DNA of 64,000 nt from the NCBI RefSeq assembly GCF_014203645.1, contig NZ_JACHJL010000015.1, positions 150,213 to 214,212 of the forward strand, given 5' to 3'. A model generated the notes under the pieces. It ran no database searches, was not told the origin of the DNA, and saw only the letters and a list, made by a program, of their open reading frames with translations. The position numbers and the translations under genes were made by a program. Origin of the DNA: Streptomyces zagrosensis. GTDB lineage: Bacteria > Actinomycetota > Actinomycetes > Streptomycetales > Streptomycetaceae. Positions within the stretch are counted from its first letter, which is position 1; each line of letters opens with the position of its first letter. Shown here piece after piece: positions 8,886 to 16,177 of this stretch.

Positions 8886-10748
8886 TCATGCGTCTTCGGC
8901 GAGTTCCAGCCAACGCGATTCCAGTTCGTCCCGTTCGCCCGACAGCTCCCGCAGTCGGCCGTCGAGTTCGGCAACCCGCTCGAAGTTGGTGGCGTGCTCG
9001 GCGATCTGGGCGTGCAGCGTGGTCTCCTGCTCATTGATCTTGCCAAGGCGGCGCTCGATGCGCTGCAACTCCTTCTGCGCGGCACGGGACTCGCCCGCCG
9101 ACTTCTCCCGCGGCCGATCCTGCTCGCCCCCGGCGGCACCGCCCGGTGATGCAGATGATGCAGATGACGCGGACGAAGCAGCTGAGGCGGCCGGCGCGGC
9201 AACGGCCGCGGCCTGCATGCGCCGCCGCCGTTCCAGGTACTCCTCGATGCCGCGCGGCAGCATCCGCAGCGTGGTGTCGCCGAGCAGCGCCTGCACCCGG
9301 TCCGTGGTGCGCTCGATGAAGTACCGGTCGTGGCTGATCACCACGAGCGAGCCGGGCCAACTGTCGAGTACGTCCTCAAGCTGGGTCAGCGTCTCGATGT
9401 CGAGGTCGTTGGTCGGCTCGTCGAGGAAGAGCACATTGGGCTCGTCCATCAGCAACCGCAAGATCTGCAACCGCCGCCGCTCACCGCCGGACAGATCACC
9501 GACCGGCGTCCACTGCTTCTCCTTGGTGAAACCGAACTTCTCGCACAGCTGCGATGCGGTCATCTCCCGGCCGTTACCGAGGTCAACCCGCTGCCGCACC
9601 CGCTCGACGGCCTCAAGGACCCGCCAGGTCGGCTCCACCTCGGCAACTTCCTGCGACAGGTAGGCCAACCGCACCGTCTTACCCACCACGACCCGGCCGG
9701 CCGCGGGCTGTACCTCACCGTCCGTACGGGCCGCCTGCTCCATCGCCCGCAGCAGCGACGTCTTGCCCGCGCCGTTGACACCGACCAAACCGATCCGGTC
9801 ACCCGGCCCGAGCTGCCAGGTCAGATGCTTGAGCAAGGTCTTGGGTCCGGCCTGGACCGTCACGTCCTCCAGGTCGAACACGGTCTTGCCGAGCCGCGAG
9901 TTCGCGAACTTCATCAGCTCGGCACTGTCACGCGGCGGCGGCACGTCGGCGATCAGCGCGTTAGCGGCCTCGATGCGAAAGCGCGGCTTGCTCGTACGAG
10001 CCGGAGCACCGCGCCGCAGCCAGGCCAGCTCCTTGCGCATGAGGTTTTGCCGCTTGGTCTCCTCGGTGGCCGCGATGCGCTCGCGCTCGGCGCGGGCGAA
10101 GACGTAGTCGCTGTACCCGCCCTCGTACTCGTGCACCTGGCCGCGCTGGACGTCCCACATCCGGGTGCAGACCTGGTCCAGGAACCACCGGTCGTGGGTG
10201 ACGACCACCAGCGCCGAGCGGCGCGCCCGCAGATGGCTCGCCAGCCACGAGATGCCCTCGACGTCGAGGTGGTTGGTCGGCTCGTCGAGCACGATCAGCC
10301 CGGGCTCGCCGATCAGCAGTTTGGCGAGCGCGATCCGGCGCCGCTCACCGCCGGACAGCGGCCCGATCACCGTGTCCAGACCCTGCGGGAAGCCGGGCAG
10401 GTCGAGCCCGCCGAACAGACCGGTCAGCACGTCGCGGACCTTGGCGTTGCCCGCCCACTCGTGGTCGGCGAGATCGCCGATCACCTCATGCCGCACGGTG
10501 GCTGTCGGGTCCAGCGAATCGTGCTGCGTCAGCACCCCGAGCCGTAGCCCGCCGGAGTGCGTGACGCGTCCTCGATCGGGCTCCTCCAGCTTGGCGAGCA
10601 TCCGGATGAGGGTGGTCTTGCCGTCTCCGTTGCGGCCGACGACGCCGATCCGGTCGCCCTCGCTGACGCCGAGGGAGATCCCGTCGAGCAGGGCACGGGT
10701 GCCGTACACCTTGCCGACGGTTTCCAGATTGACGAGGTTCGTTGCCAT
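8886..10748 (-). CDS. ABC-F family ATP-binding protein
   Basis: A 620-residue soluble protein with two ABC ATPase domains and no membrane domain. Domain 1 has Walker A GRNGDGKTT, signature LSGGERRR and Walker B LIVLDEPTNHLD; domain 2 has GVNGAGKTS, LSGGERRR and LFLDEPTNDLD. The inter-domain linker (about 240-320) is charged and helical, as in ribosome-binding ABC-F proteins. A C-terminal coiled coil at about 540-620 follows an Ala/Ser-rich spacer and favours the Uup/EttA-like branch. Such proteins act on the ribosomal E site; some give antibiotic protection. The start ATG 10748 has AGGAG upstream; longer in-frame starts lack one. It lies next to ispE, which is transcribed the same way. Confidence 0.88.
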   Translation of the reverse strand: MATNLVNLETVGKVYGTRALLDGISLGVSEGDRIGVVGRNGDGKTTLIRMLAKLEEPDRGRVTHSGGLRLGVLTQHDSLDPTATVRHEVIGDLADHEWAGNAKVRDVLTGLFGGLDLPGFPQGLDTVIGPLSGGERRRIALAKLLIGEPGLIVLDEPTNHLDVEGISWLASHLRARRSALVVVTHDRWFLDQVCTRMWDVQRGQVHEYEGGYSDYVFARAERERIAATEETKRQNLMRKELAWLRRGAPARTSKPRFRIEAANALIADVPPPRDSAELMKFANSRLGKTVFDLEDVTVQAGPKTLLKHLTWQLGPGDRIGLVGVNGAGKTSLLRAMEQAARTDGEVQPAAGRVVVGKTVRLAYLSQEVAEVEPTWRVLEAVERVRQRVDLGNGREMTASQLCEKFGFTKEKQWTPVGDLSGGERRRLQILRLLMDEPNVLFLDEPTNDLDIETLTQLEDVLDSWPGSLVVISHDRYFIERTTDRVQALLGDTTLRMLPRGIEEYLERRRRMQAAAVAAPAASAASSASSASSASPGGAAGGEQDRPREKSAGESRAAQKELQRIERRLGKINEQETTLHAQIAEHATNFERVAELDGRLRELSGERDELESRWLELAEDA

Positions 10749-11017
10749 CTCACTCCTGGTGCGGGGGACGTTCGGGTCCCAGCGTAGTCGTCGCCCGGCG
10801 CCCGCCGAATCTCGCCGGTGCGCACCGGGCGGATCGACGCGACACGCCGGCCATCCTGGGCATCTCGACGCCTGCGTACGGTCCACGTGCTCCCGGCCAC
10901 CCCGCATGCCTCGCTTGCCCCGGCGTTCCGGTCCACGGGCCGACGTTGCGGTACACGGGCCGACGGTTCCGTACGCGGACCAGCGGTTCCGTACGCCCCA
11001 GGGCTCCCGGCGGAGGC

Positions 11018-11986
11018 TCAGGCGTCCGCAGCGTTCCGGCTGTCCCGTACGACCGTGGCTCCCGCCGCCGGGCCCGCGGCCACCCGGGCCGTCCGGCACG
11101 TTCCGGAGGCGCGGAGCGCCGCCGCTACCTGCTCGGCGCCTGCCGCGTCCTTGGCCAGGAAGGCGCAGGTCGGGCCCGACCCCGAGACGAGGGCGGCGAG
11201 CGCCCCCGCCTCCGTACCGGCCCGCAGGGTGTCGGCCAGCGCGGGGCGCAGCGAGATGGCCGCCGCCTGAAGGTCATTGCTGGAGCCAGCGGTGCCCGCG
11301 GCCAGCGCGCCGGCCAGCGCCGTGGTGTCGCCGTCGTGCAGCGCGCTCAGCAGGGCAGCCGATGGCTCGGGGTCCGGCACGTCGTCCGTCGTGGCCCCGG
11401 TGCCGTGCTCGGCGCGCAGCCGGTCGCACTCGCCGTAGACCGCGGGCGTCGAAAGGCCGCCGTCTGCCACCGCGAAGACCCAGTGGAACGTGCCGCCCAC
11501 GGCGAGCGGGGTGAGCAGTTCGCCCCGCCCCCGCCCTAGCGCCGCCCCGCCCACCAGGCTGAACGGCACATCACTGCCCAACTCGGCGCACATGTCCAAA
11601 AGCTCGGTACGCGATGCCCCCGTGCCCCACAACGCATCGCAGGCCAGCAGCGCCCCGGCGCCATCGGCGCTGCCGCCCGCCATGCCACCGGCGACCGGAA
11701 TGTCCTTGCTGATGTGGATATGCACGCGAGGCTCGATGCCGTGCCGGGCGGCGAGCAGTTCGGCGGCGCGTGCGGCGAGATTCGTACGGTCGCACGGCAC
11801 CTGGTCGGCGTCCGGGCCCTCGACCGTGATCCGCAACTCATCGGCCGGCGTGACCGTGATCTCGTCATACAGGCCAACGGCGAAGAAGACGTTGGCCAGG
11901 TCGTGGAATCCGTCCGGCCTGCGGCCACCCACCGCGAGTTGGGCGTTGACCTTGGCCGGGACGCGAACGGCGATGGAGGCAGTCAC
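11018..11986 (-). CDS. ispE: 4-diphosphocytidyl-2-C-methyl-D-erythritol kinase
   Basis: ATP-dependent kinase of the MEP isoprenoid pathway. A 322-residue GHMP-family protein: N-terminal VRVPAKVNAQLAVGGRRPDG, ATP-binding loop PVAGGMAGGSADGAGAL and C-terminal GSGPTCAFL. It starts with GTG at 11986. In many actinobacteria ispE directly follows ksgA; here about 3.2 kb of accessory DNA separates them. Confidence 0.94.
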   Translation of the reverse strand: MTASIAVRVPAKVNAQLAVGGRRPDGFHDLANVFFAVGLYDEITVTPADELRITVEGPDADQVPCDRTNLAARAAELLAARHGIEPRVHIHISKDIPVAGGMAGGSADGAGALLACDALWGTGASRTELLDMCAELGSDVPFSLVGGAALGRGRGELLTPLAVGGTFHWVFAVADGGLSTPAVYGECDRLRAEHGTGATTDDVPDPEPSAALLSALHDGDTTALAGALAAGTAGSSNDLQAAAISLRPALADTLRAGTEAGALAALVSGSGPTCAFLAKDAAGAEQVAAALRASGTCRTARVAAGPAAGATVVRDSRNAADA

Positions 11987-12282
11987 GGTCTCTTGGCTCC
12001 TCGAATCGATGGCCGCAGCACGGCGCGGGCAACGGCGGTTGGTGATGATCGCACCCTACGGAGTTTCGGCCAGGTGCCGCGGACCGATGGGGCTGCGCGT
12101 CTCGCACACCGGACGGCAACAGCTCCCGGCGGGCGCCGACAGGCGTCCGATAGATACCGGCGGCTACCGGCGGCTCTTGGCGAACCTGCGCGTCCGTGCA
12201 GCTTCGCGCGATCGGGCCAGGTGTCTCCGCCGTCAGGCTACCGGGATTGATCGCAGTGCACCGGGCTTCAGCCCGGTGGTGA
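11987..12282. other. ispE upstream region and left edge of the accessory insert
   Basis: This should contain the ispE promoter. Its right part ends in the hairpin at 12259-12278 that precedes the tnpB remnant. No gene was seen. Confidence 0.5.
12259..12278. repeat. 8-bp-stem hairpin beside the tnpB remnant
   Basis: CACCGGGC, loop TTCA, then GCCCGGTG: a perfect 8-bp inverted repeat about 30-50 bp before tnpB homology begins. IS200/IS605-type elements carry subterminal hairpins, so this may be an old element end; it could equally be a terminator. Confidence 0.45.
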
Positions 12283-13030
12283 AGCGATTGTGGGAAGCGC
12301 CCGCGCACGGGAGCGCCCCGGTTCAAGTCCCGCAAGGACAATCGGCAGGCCGTACGGTTTACTGCGAACGCCCGATGGAAGATCACGATGGGCGGACACC
12401 TGTGTCTGCCGAAGATCGGTGACGTGCGGGTCACATGGTCCCGCAGCCTGCCCTCCAGGCCGTCCACGGTAACCGTGATCAAAGACGCTGCCGGGAGGTA
12501 CTTCGCGCCCTTCGTCGTGGCAACCGACCCCCAGGCGCTGCCCGAGGTGGCATCCGCCGTCGGCATCGACCTGGGCCTTGGGCACTTCGCGGTCCTGTCC
12601 GACGGCACGAAGATCGACGCCCCGCGCTTCCTGCGCCGGGCCGAGAAGAAACTCAAGAGGCAACAGCGCCGCCTGTCCCGCAAGGCCAAGGGGTCGAAGA
12701 ACAGGGACAAGGCCCGCATCAAGGTCGCCCGCGCTCACGCGCAGGTGGCCGACGCACGGCACGAGTTCCACCACCAGCTCTCAACGAGGATCATTCGCGA
12801 TAACCAAGCGATTGCCGTTGAGGACCTGGCGGTGAAGGGGCTCGCCCGTACGCGCTTGGCCACGTCCGTCCACGACGCGGGATGGTCCGCATTCGTGACG
12901 ATGCTGGAGTACCTGGAGTACAAGGCCGTGAAGTTCGGCCGCGGCTTCCTGCGCATCGGGCGGTTCGAGCCGACCCCCCAGGTCTGCTCGCAGTGCGGCG
13001 TCAAGGACGGCCCCAAGCCCCTGCGCATTC
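12283..13030 (+). pseudogene. tnpB (IS200/IS605-type RNA-guided nuclease), truncated at both ends
   Basis: TnpB-like coding begins abruptly, with FKSRKDNRQAVRFTANARWK at about 12322, and has no plausible start upstream. It retains the RuvC-I strand with its Asp (VGIDLGLGHFAVLSDG), the basic helix RRAEKKLKRQQRRLSRKAKG, the RuvC-II Glu in AVEDLAVKGL and the first zinc-finger half (CSQCG). Homology stops after KPLRIR near 13030. The second Cys pair and the RuvC-III Asp (normally in a DRDxNAA motif) are missing, so the nuclease must be dead. The frame stays open to 13236 but reads unrelated low-complexity sequence. No TnpA gene or target-site duplication was identified. Confidence 0.85.
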
Positions 13031-13170
13031 GCGTAGCCCAGGGAGCGGAAGTCAATAGGCAACCGCCGCGCCCTGGCGGCCGACCGCGGGCTTCCGGTCG
13101 CGACTCGTACTGTGCCGTCGCGAGCCGCGCTGCGCCATCACGACCCGCGCTGCGCCAAGGCGCGAAGGTG

Positions 13171-13211
13171 CCTGGCGGTCGGCCCCCGTCGCACGGAGGC
13201 CGACCGCCAGG
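13171..13211 (-). terminator. terminator of the secreted-protein gene
   Basis: A 14-bp perfect stem (CCTGGCGGTCGGCC and its complement) with a 13-nt loop, 14 bp beyond the stop of the 13226-13957 gene. Confidence 0.8.
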
Positions 13212-13225
13212 GTTGCGCGTGTGCG

Positions 13226-13957
13226 TCAGCCCGTGAAGATCCAGCCGAGCTGGCCGCCGGAGGCTTGGCCTTCGCAGTTGGCCTGGTTGGACTCGAAGAA
13301 CTCACGGTGGCTGCCGACCATGCACCGCATCAGCGGTAGCGTGCCCACGTCGGACGGCTGCCCTGGGTACATCCAGCCGAGGCGGGTCACATAGGTCTGA
13401 CCTTCGCAGTTCACGTCGCCGGACAGGAAATTGTCCTTGCGGACGACGCAGTGGTAGAGCGGCACGGTGCCCTCGCGCGGGGACGTGTACAGATGGCCGA
13501 GGCTGCCTTCGACGCGGTAGCCCGGAGGCACGTTCCACACGGTGCTGATGTGCTCGCCGTTCGGTCCGATCAGCCGGTTGAGGCTCCGGGTGGGGGGGCT
13601 CGATGCCGGGTCGCCCGAACAGGTGCCCTTGACCATGGCGTTGTAGTAGTTACCGGTCACGTGCTGCAAGAGCGGCCCGTCCGTGATGCGGCACTGCGAG
13701 TTGCTGAATCCCAGTTCGGCGGCCTGCTGGACGAAGTGGTTGACCGCGGCGGCGCCCGCGATATTCGCCGGGCCGCCACCCATACCGGTGAGGTAGACCA
13801 CGACCGGGCCGACATTGGTCGCGGTGGCCGATGTGGCCGATGTGGCCCGATGTGTAGAAGCCGGGGCGGCGCTCGCTGGGGTGGCGACAGTCATGGCGAC
13901 CGCCGCTGCGGCGGTCAGCGCGAGGAGTGTGGTGCGAAGACGCGAGGTGCGGTGCAA
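13226..13957 (-). CDS. secreted protein with DUF5648-like C-terminal repeats
   Basis: A 243-residue protein starting at TTG 13957, with AGGAG seven bases upstream. An ATG at 14050 is in frame but would put 31 extra residues before the signal peptide. The signal peptide (LRTTLLALTAAAAVAMTVA, cleavage about PASA-AP) predicts Sec export. A middle region of about 110 residues is unfamiliar. The C-terminal half has tandem units LYHCVVRKDNFLSGDVNCEGQ..LGWMYPG and LMRCMVGSHREFFESNQANCEGQ..LGWIFTG. This Cys-containing pattern resembles the lectin-like DUF5648 repeats; that assignment is from memory. It lies in the accessory insert between ispE and ksgA. Confidence 0.72.
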   Translation of the reverse strand: MHRTSRLRTTLLALTAAAAVAMTVATPASAAPASTHRATSATSATATNVGPVVVYLTGMGGGPANIAGAAAVNHFVQQAAELGFSNSQCRITDGPLLQHVTGNYYNAMVKGTCSGDPASSPPTRSLNRLIGPNGEHISTVWNVPPGYRVEGSLGHLYTSPREGTVPLYHCVVRKDNFLSGDVNCEGQTYVTRLGWMYPGQPSDVGTLPLMRCMVGSHREFFESNQANCEGQASGGQLGWIFTG

Positions 13958-14184
13958 GTCCGTACTCCTGATCGTCGGCCGCGACACCCTGTGAGCGATC
14001 GCGGGAAGAGCAACGGTGCGCAACCCCCCAATGGGCGGATGCGTATGCATTCCATCCGCTGTATGCGCGTATGGACTAGATCTTCTTCGGCCGATCTCAG
14101 GCTTATATCAGCACCAGAGTCCGAACTCAACGTGGCACTACCGGGGCCGGACCTGACAGGCAATAACCATGCCTGTAGGGGGAG

Positions 14185-14214
14185 TTGACGTCGCATCGGT
14201 GGCCGCCTTATGGT
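14185..14214 (+). promoter_or_regulatory. sigma70/HrdB-type promoter for the structured leader
   Basis: TTGACG at 14185-14190 and TATGGT at 14209-14214, separated by 18 bp. The predicted transcript would begin near 14221, a few bases before the first helix of the leader RNA. Confidence 0.6.
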
Positions 14215-14220
14215 TCTCGT

Positions 14221-14382
14221 GTGTAGCCGCTTGGCTGCATGTTTTTGGGGGGCGGGCTTCATCGCGCAAGCGATAGGAAGCCGGGGAATTAACCCCAGGA
14301 GACATGCGGCGCGAAGCGGCTTGTTGCTTTTCCGGGGACTGTTTTCCTCGCGCCCGCCCTTCCCAACTGGGAAGGACCGACG
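14221..14382 (+). ncRNA. structured 5' leader RNA, candidate riboswitch or other cis-regulator
   Basis: A compact multi-branched fold can be drawn by eye. P1 pairs 14225-14232 (AGCCGCTT) with 14314-14321. P2 pairs 14234-14242 (GCTGCATGT) with 14302-14310, with one G-U. P3 pairs 14255-14260 with 14277-14282 and is topped by ATCGC-GCAA-GCGAT (14261-14274), a GNRA tetraloop. P4 is GGGG/CCCC at 14283-14296. All helices are Watson-Crick except the one wobble. A separate hairpin at 14358-14375 hides the ribosome site of the next gene. It does not match the c-di-GMP, c-di-AMP, SAM, cobalamin or fluoride consensus elements that I remember. Confidence 0.55.
14358..14375 (+). promoter_or_regulatory. 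hairpin sequestering the ribosome binding site
   Basis: CCTTCCC (14358-14364), loop AACT, GGGAAGG (14369-14375): a perfect 7-bp stem. The GGAAGG is the Shine-Dalgarno sequence of the TTG at 14383, seven bases away. Opening this stem would be needed for translation. Confidence 0.6.
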
Positions 14383-14670
14383 TTGTCGCCACAGGTTGAG
14401 CCATCGGGCGAGGATCTTGCCCCGTCACGTACCGCCCCGGAATTCACGGCGGATTCCGATCACCGCAAAGTCGACTTGATCGCGCTCGTGTGCATCCTGG
14501 CCGCCTGCACCGCGATCTGCCTATCAGTTGGTGTGGCGGCGCTTCAGGCGGTGATCGGCGCTGTCAGCATCTTGTTCGCCGCATGGCGGACACCACCGCG
14601 GACCAGGCGGGAACCAAGACCAGTCTCGGCCCGGCGCCGGCCGCCCCGCCGGCCCGAAACGCGCCGGTGA
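14383..14670 (+). CDS. small membrane protein behind the structured leader
   Basis: A 95-residue protein of unknown function starting at TTG 14383. Residues 1-28 are hydrophilic and acidic. A long hydrophobic stretch at about 29-67 (DLIALVCILAACTAICLSVG onward) can form two short membrane helices. The tail is very basic (RTRREPRPVSARRRPPRRPE), predicted cytoplasmic. The start is supported by the ribosome site inside the 14358-14375 hairpin and by the promoter and leader upstream. No family was recognised. Confidence 0.5.
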   Translation: MSPQVEPSGEDLAPSRTAPEFTADSDHRKVDLIALVCILAACTAICLSVGVAALQAVIGAVSILFAAWRTPPRTRREPRPVSARRRPPRRPETRR

Positions 14671-14751
14671 CGGAGGTCGGTTGTGCTCGCTCGGGGCTGG
14701 CGACGCGTCTGTGCCGTCGTCCGCCACCTCCCCGGCACCGCCTCCTGCTCG

Positions 14752-14792
14752 CCGCTCCCCGCTCCCCGCTGCCCGCTGCCCGCTGCCCGCTG
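14752..14792. repeat. 7-bp tandem repeat, about 5.9 copies
   Basis: Two CCGCTCC units are followed by three CCGCTGC units and a partial sixth. The period is seven, so a reading frame through it would not repeat until 21 bp. Confidence 0.85.
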
Positions 14793-14927
14793 AGAACGTG
14801 CCGAGTCACCTGGCGCGCTGCGACAGACAAGGGTGCGAAGGAGCGGCGAGTACGGGAGGTCATACGGGCCAGCGGCGATAAGTGCTCACGACGAGCTCAT
14901 CCGAGTGACGCCACCGATAACCAGCGC

Positions 14928-15050
14928 TCACTCGGCACGGGTCGAGATGTCCTCGATGAAGCCAAGCAATTCCTGGTTGATGCGCTCGGCGTGGGTGATG
15001 AAGAGGCCGTGCCCCGCTCCCGGGTACTCCTCGCAGACGAAGAACGTCGT
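14928..15050 (-). pseudogene. C-terminal remnant of an alpha/beta hydrolase (chloroperoxidase-type)
   Basis: About 40 codons ending at a stop at 14928 read EEYPGAGHGLFITHAERINQ followed by ELLGFIEDI. This is the typical end of non-heme chloroperoxidase/esterase proteins, including the catalytic His in GAGHGLF. Upstream in the same frame the sequence turns to Arg-rich nonsense, and no nucleophile elbow is present, so more than 200 residues are lost. Confidence 0.6.
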
Positions 15051-15166
15051 GATCCGGCTCGGGCAGACCAGCCGCGTATGCGAGCTGCCGCGCCATCGCC
15101 GAAGGCGCCCCCGTCGCCTGGTGCCTGGGACTCGGCCCATCCCGAGCGCAGCGAGGGATGGCGCGG

Positions 15167-16177
15167 TCACCGGCCGGGAGCGTGCTCCGCGATCGCCGCG
15201 AACTCCTCCACCGTGAGCGACTCCCCCCGCGCCTGCGGCGAGATCCCGGCGGCCACCAACGCCGTCTCGGCTGCCGCCGCCGAGCCCGCCCAGCCCGCGA
15301 GCGCCGCCCGCAGCGTCTTGCGGCGCTGCGCGAAGGCCGCGTCCACGACCGCGAACACCTCCTTCTTCGTCGCGCTCGTCTGCGGCGGCGCTGCGCGCCG
15401 GACCAGCGAGACGAGCCCGGAGTCCACGTTCGGCGCCGGCCAGAAGACGTTGCGGCCAATCGCCCCGGCCCGCTTGACCTCCGCGTACCAGGCGGCCTTC
15501 ACCGAGGGCACCCCGTACACCTTGGAGCCCGGCGGCGCCGCGAGCCGGTCGGCAACCTCGGCCTGCACCATCACGAGCGTCCGCTCGACGGTGGGGAAGG
15601 TCGCGAGCATGTGCAGCAGGACGGGCACGGCGACGTTGTACGGAAGGTTGGCGACCATCGCTGTCGGCGGCGGCCCGGGCAACTCGGTGATCCGCATCGC
15701 GTCCGAGTGCACCAGTGCGAAGTCCCCGGCGCGCTCCGGCAGCCGGGCGGCCACCGTCGCGGGCAGCGCATCGGCGAGCACGTCATCGATCTCCACCGCC
15801 GTGACCCACGCGGCTGCTTCGAGCAGCGCCAGGGTCAGCGAGCCAAGGCCGGGCCCGACCTCCACGACCGTGTCATCGGGCCGTACCCCCGCGGTGCGCA
15901 CGATGCGGCGCACGGTGTTCGCGTCGATCACGAAATTCTGACCGCGCTGCTTGGTGGGGCGTACGCCGAGCGCGGCGGCCAGTTCGCGAACGTCGGCGGG
16001 CCCGAGCAGCGCGACGGACGATTCGGCACCGGGGCCCGCCTCGGCGGCGCTACCGGCGGCGGCCGGCGCGGCAGCGCCGGAGGTGGTGCCCGAGGTGGCG
16101 TTGGGGGTGGGGTTGGGGATGGCTTCGGCGTTGGTTGGCTGGGGGACGCGGGGATCGGCGTCAGGGGCGGAGCTCAC
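15167..16177 (-). CDS. ksgA: 16S rRNA (adenine-1518/1519-N6,N6) dimethyltransferase
   Basis: Dimethylates two adjacent adenines in the 16S rRNA 3' hairpin; loss gives kasugamycin resistance in other bacteria. A 336-residue protein. About 55 disordered Ala/Pro/Gly residues precede the core; then RGQNFVIDANTVRRIV, the SAM loop EVGPGLGSLT, acidic EIDD and catalytic NLPYNVA. It starts at GTG 16177, which overlaps the tatD end by 17 bp. In Streptomyces coelicolor and Mycobacterium rpfB lies between these two genes; it is missing here. Confidence 0.94.
   Translation of the reverse strand: MSSAPDADPRVPQPTNAEAIPNPTPNATSGTTSGAAAPAAAGSAAEAGPGAESSVALLGPADVRELAAALGVRPTKQRGQNFVIDANTVRRIVRTAGVRPDDTVVEVGPGLGSLTLALLEAAAWVTAVEIDDVLADALPATVAARLPERAGDFALVHSDAMRITELPGPPPTAMVANLPYNVAVPVLLHMLATFPTVERTLVMVQAEVADRLAAPPGSKVYGVPSVKAAWYAEVKRAGAIGRNVFWPAPNVDSGLVSLVRRAAPPQTSATKKEVFAVVDAAFAQRRKTLRAALAGWAGSAAAAETALVAAGISPQARGESLTVEEFAAIAEHAPGR

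Larger units (their letters stand above)
14671..15166. other. 496-bp stretch with a 7-bp tandem repeat and a hydrolase remnant
   Basis: It contains the tandem repeat at 14752-14792 and, on the minus strand, the C-terminal remnant of an alpha/beta hydrolase (14928-15050). No intact gene. It forms the right-hand edge of the accessory insert next to ksgA. Confidence 0.6.

Noticed and set aside
10749..11099. 117-residue N-terminal extension of the ABC-F protein
   Set aside because: The extension is Arg/Gly-rich and lacks a ribosome site, while ATG 10748 has AGGAG and starts the family homology.
12310..12345. GGTTCAAGTCCC resembling a tRNA T-arm
   Set aside because: The flanking bases do not form a T-stem, no D-arm or anticodon arm can be drawn, and the bases encode the FKSRK stretch of the tnpB relic.
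14210..14479. Plus-strand frame overlapping the structured leader
   Set aside because: No ribosome site; it runs through P1-P4, whose pairing explains the sequence better.
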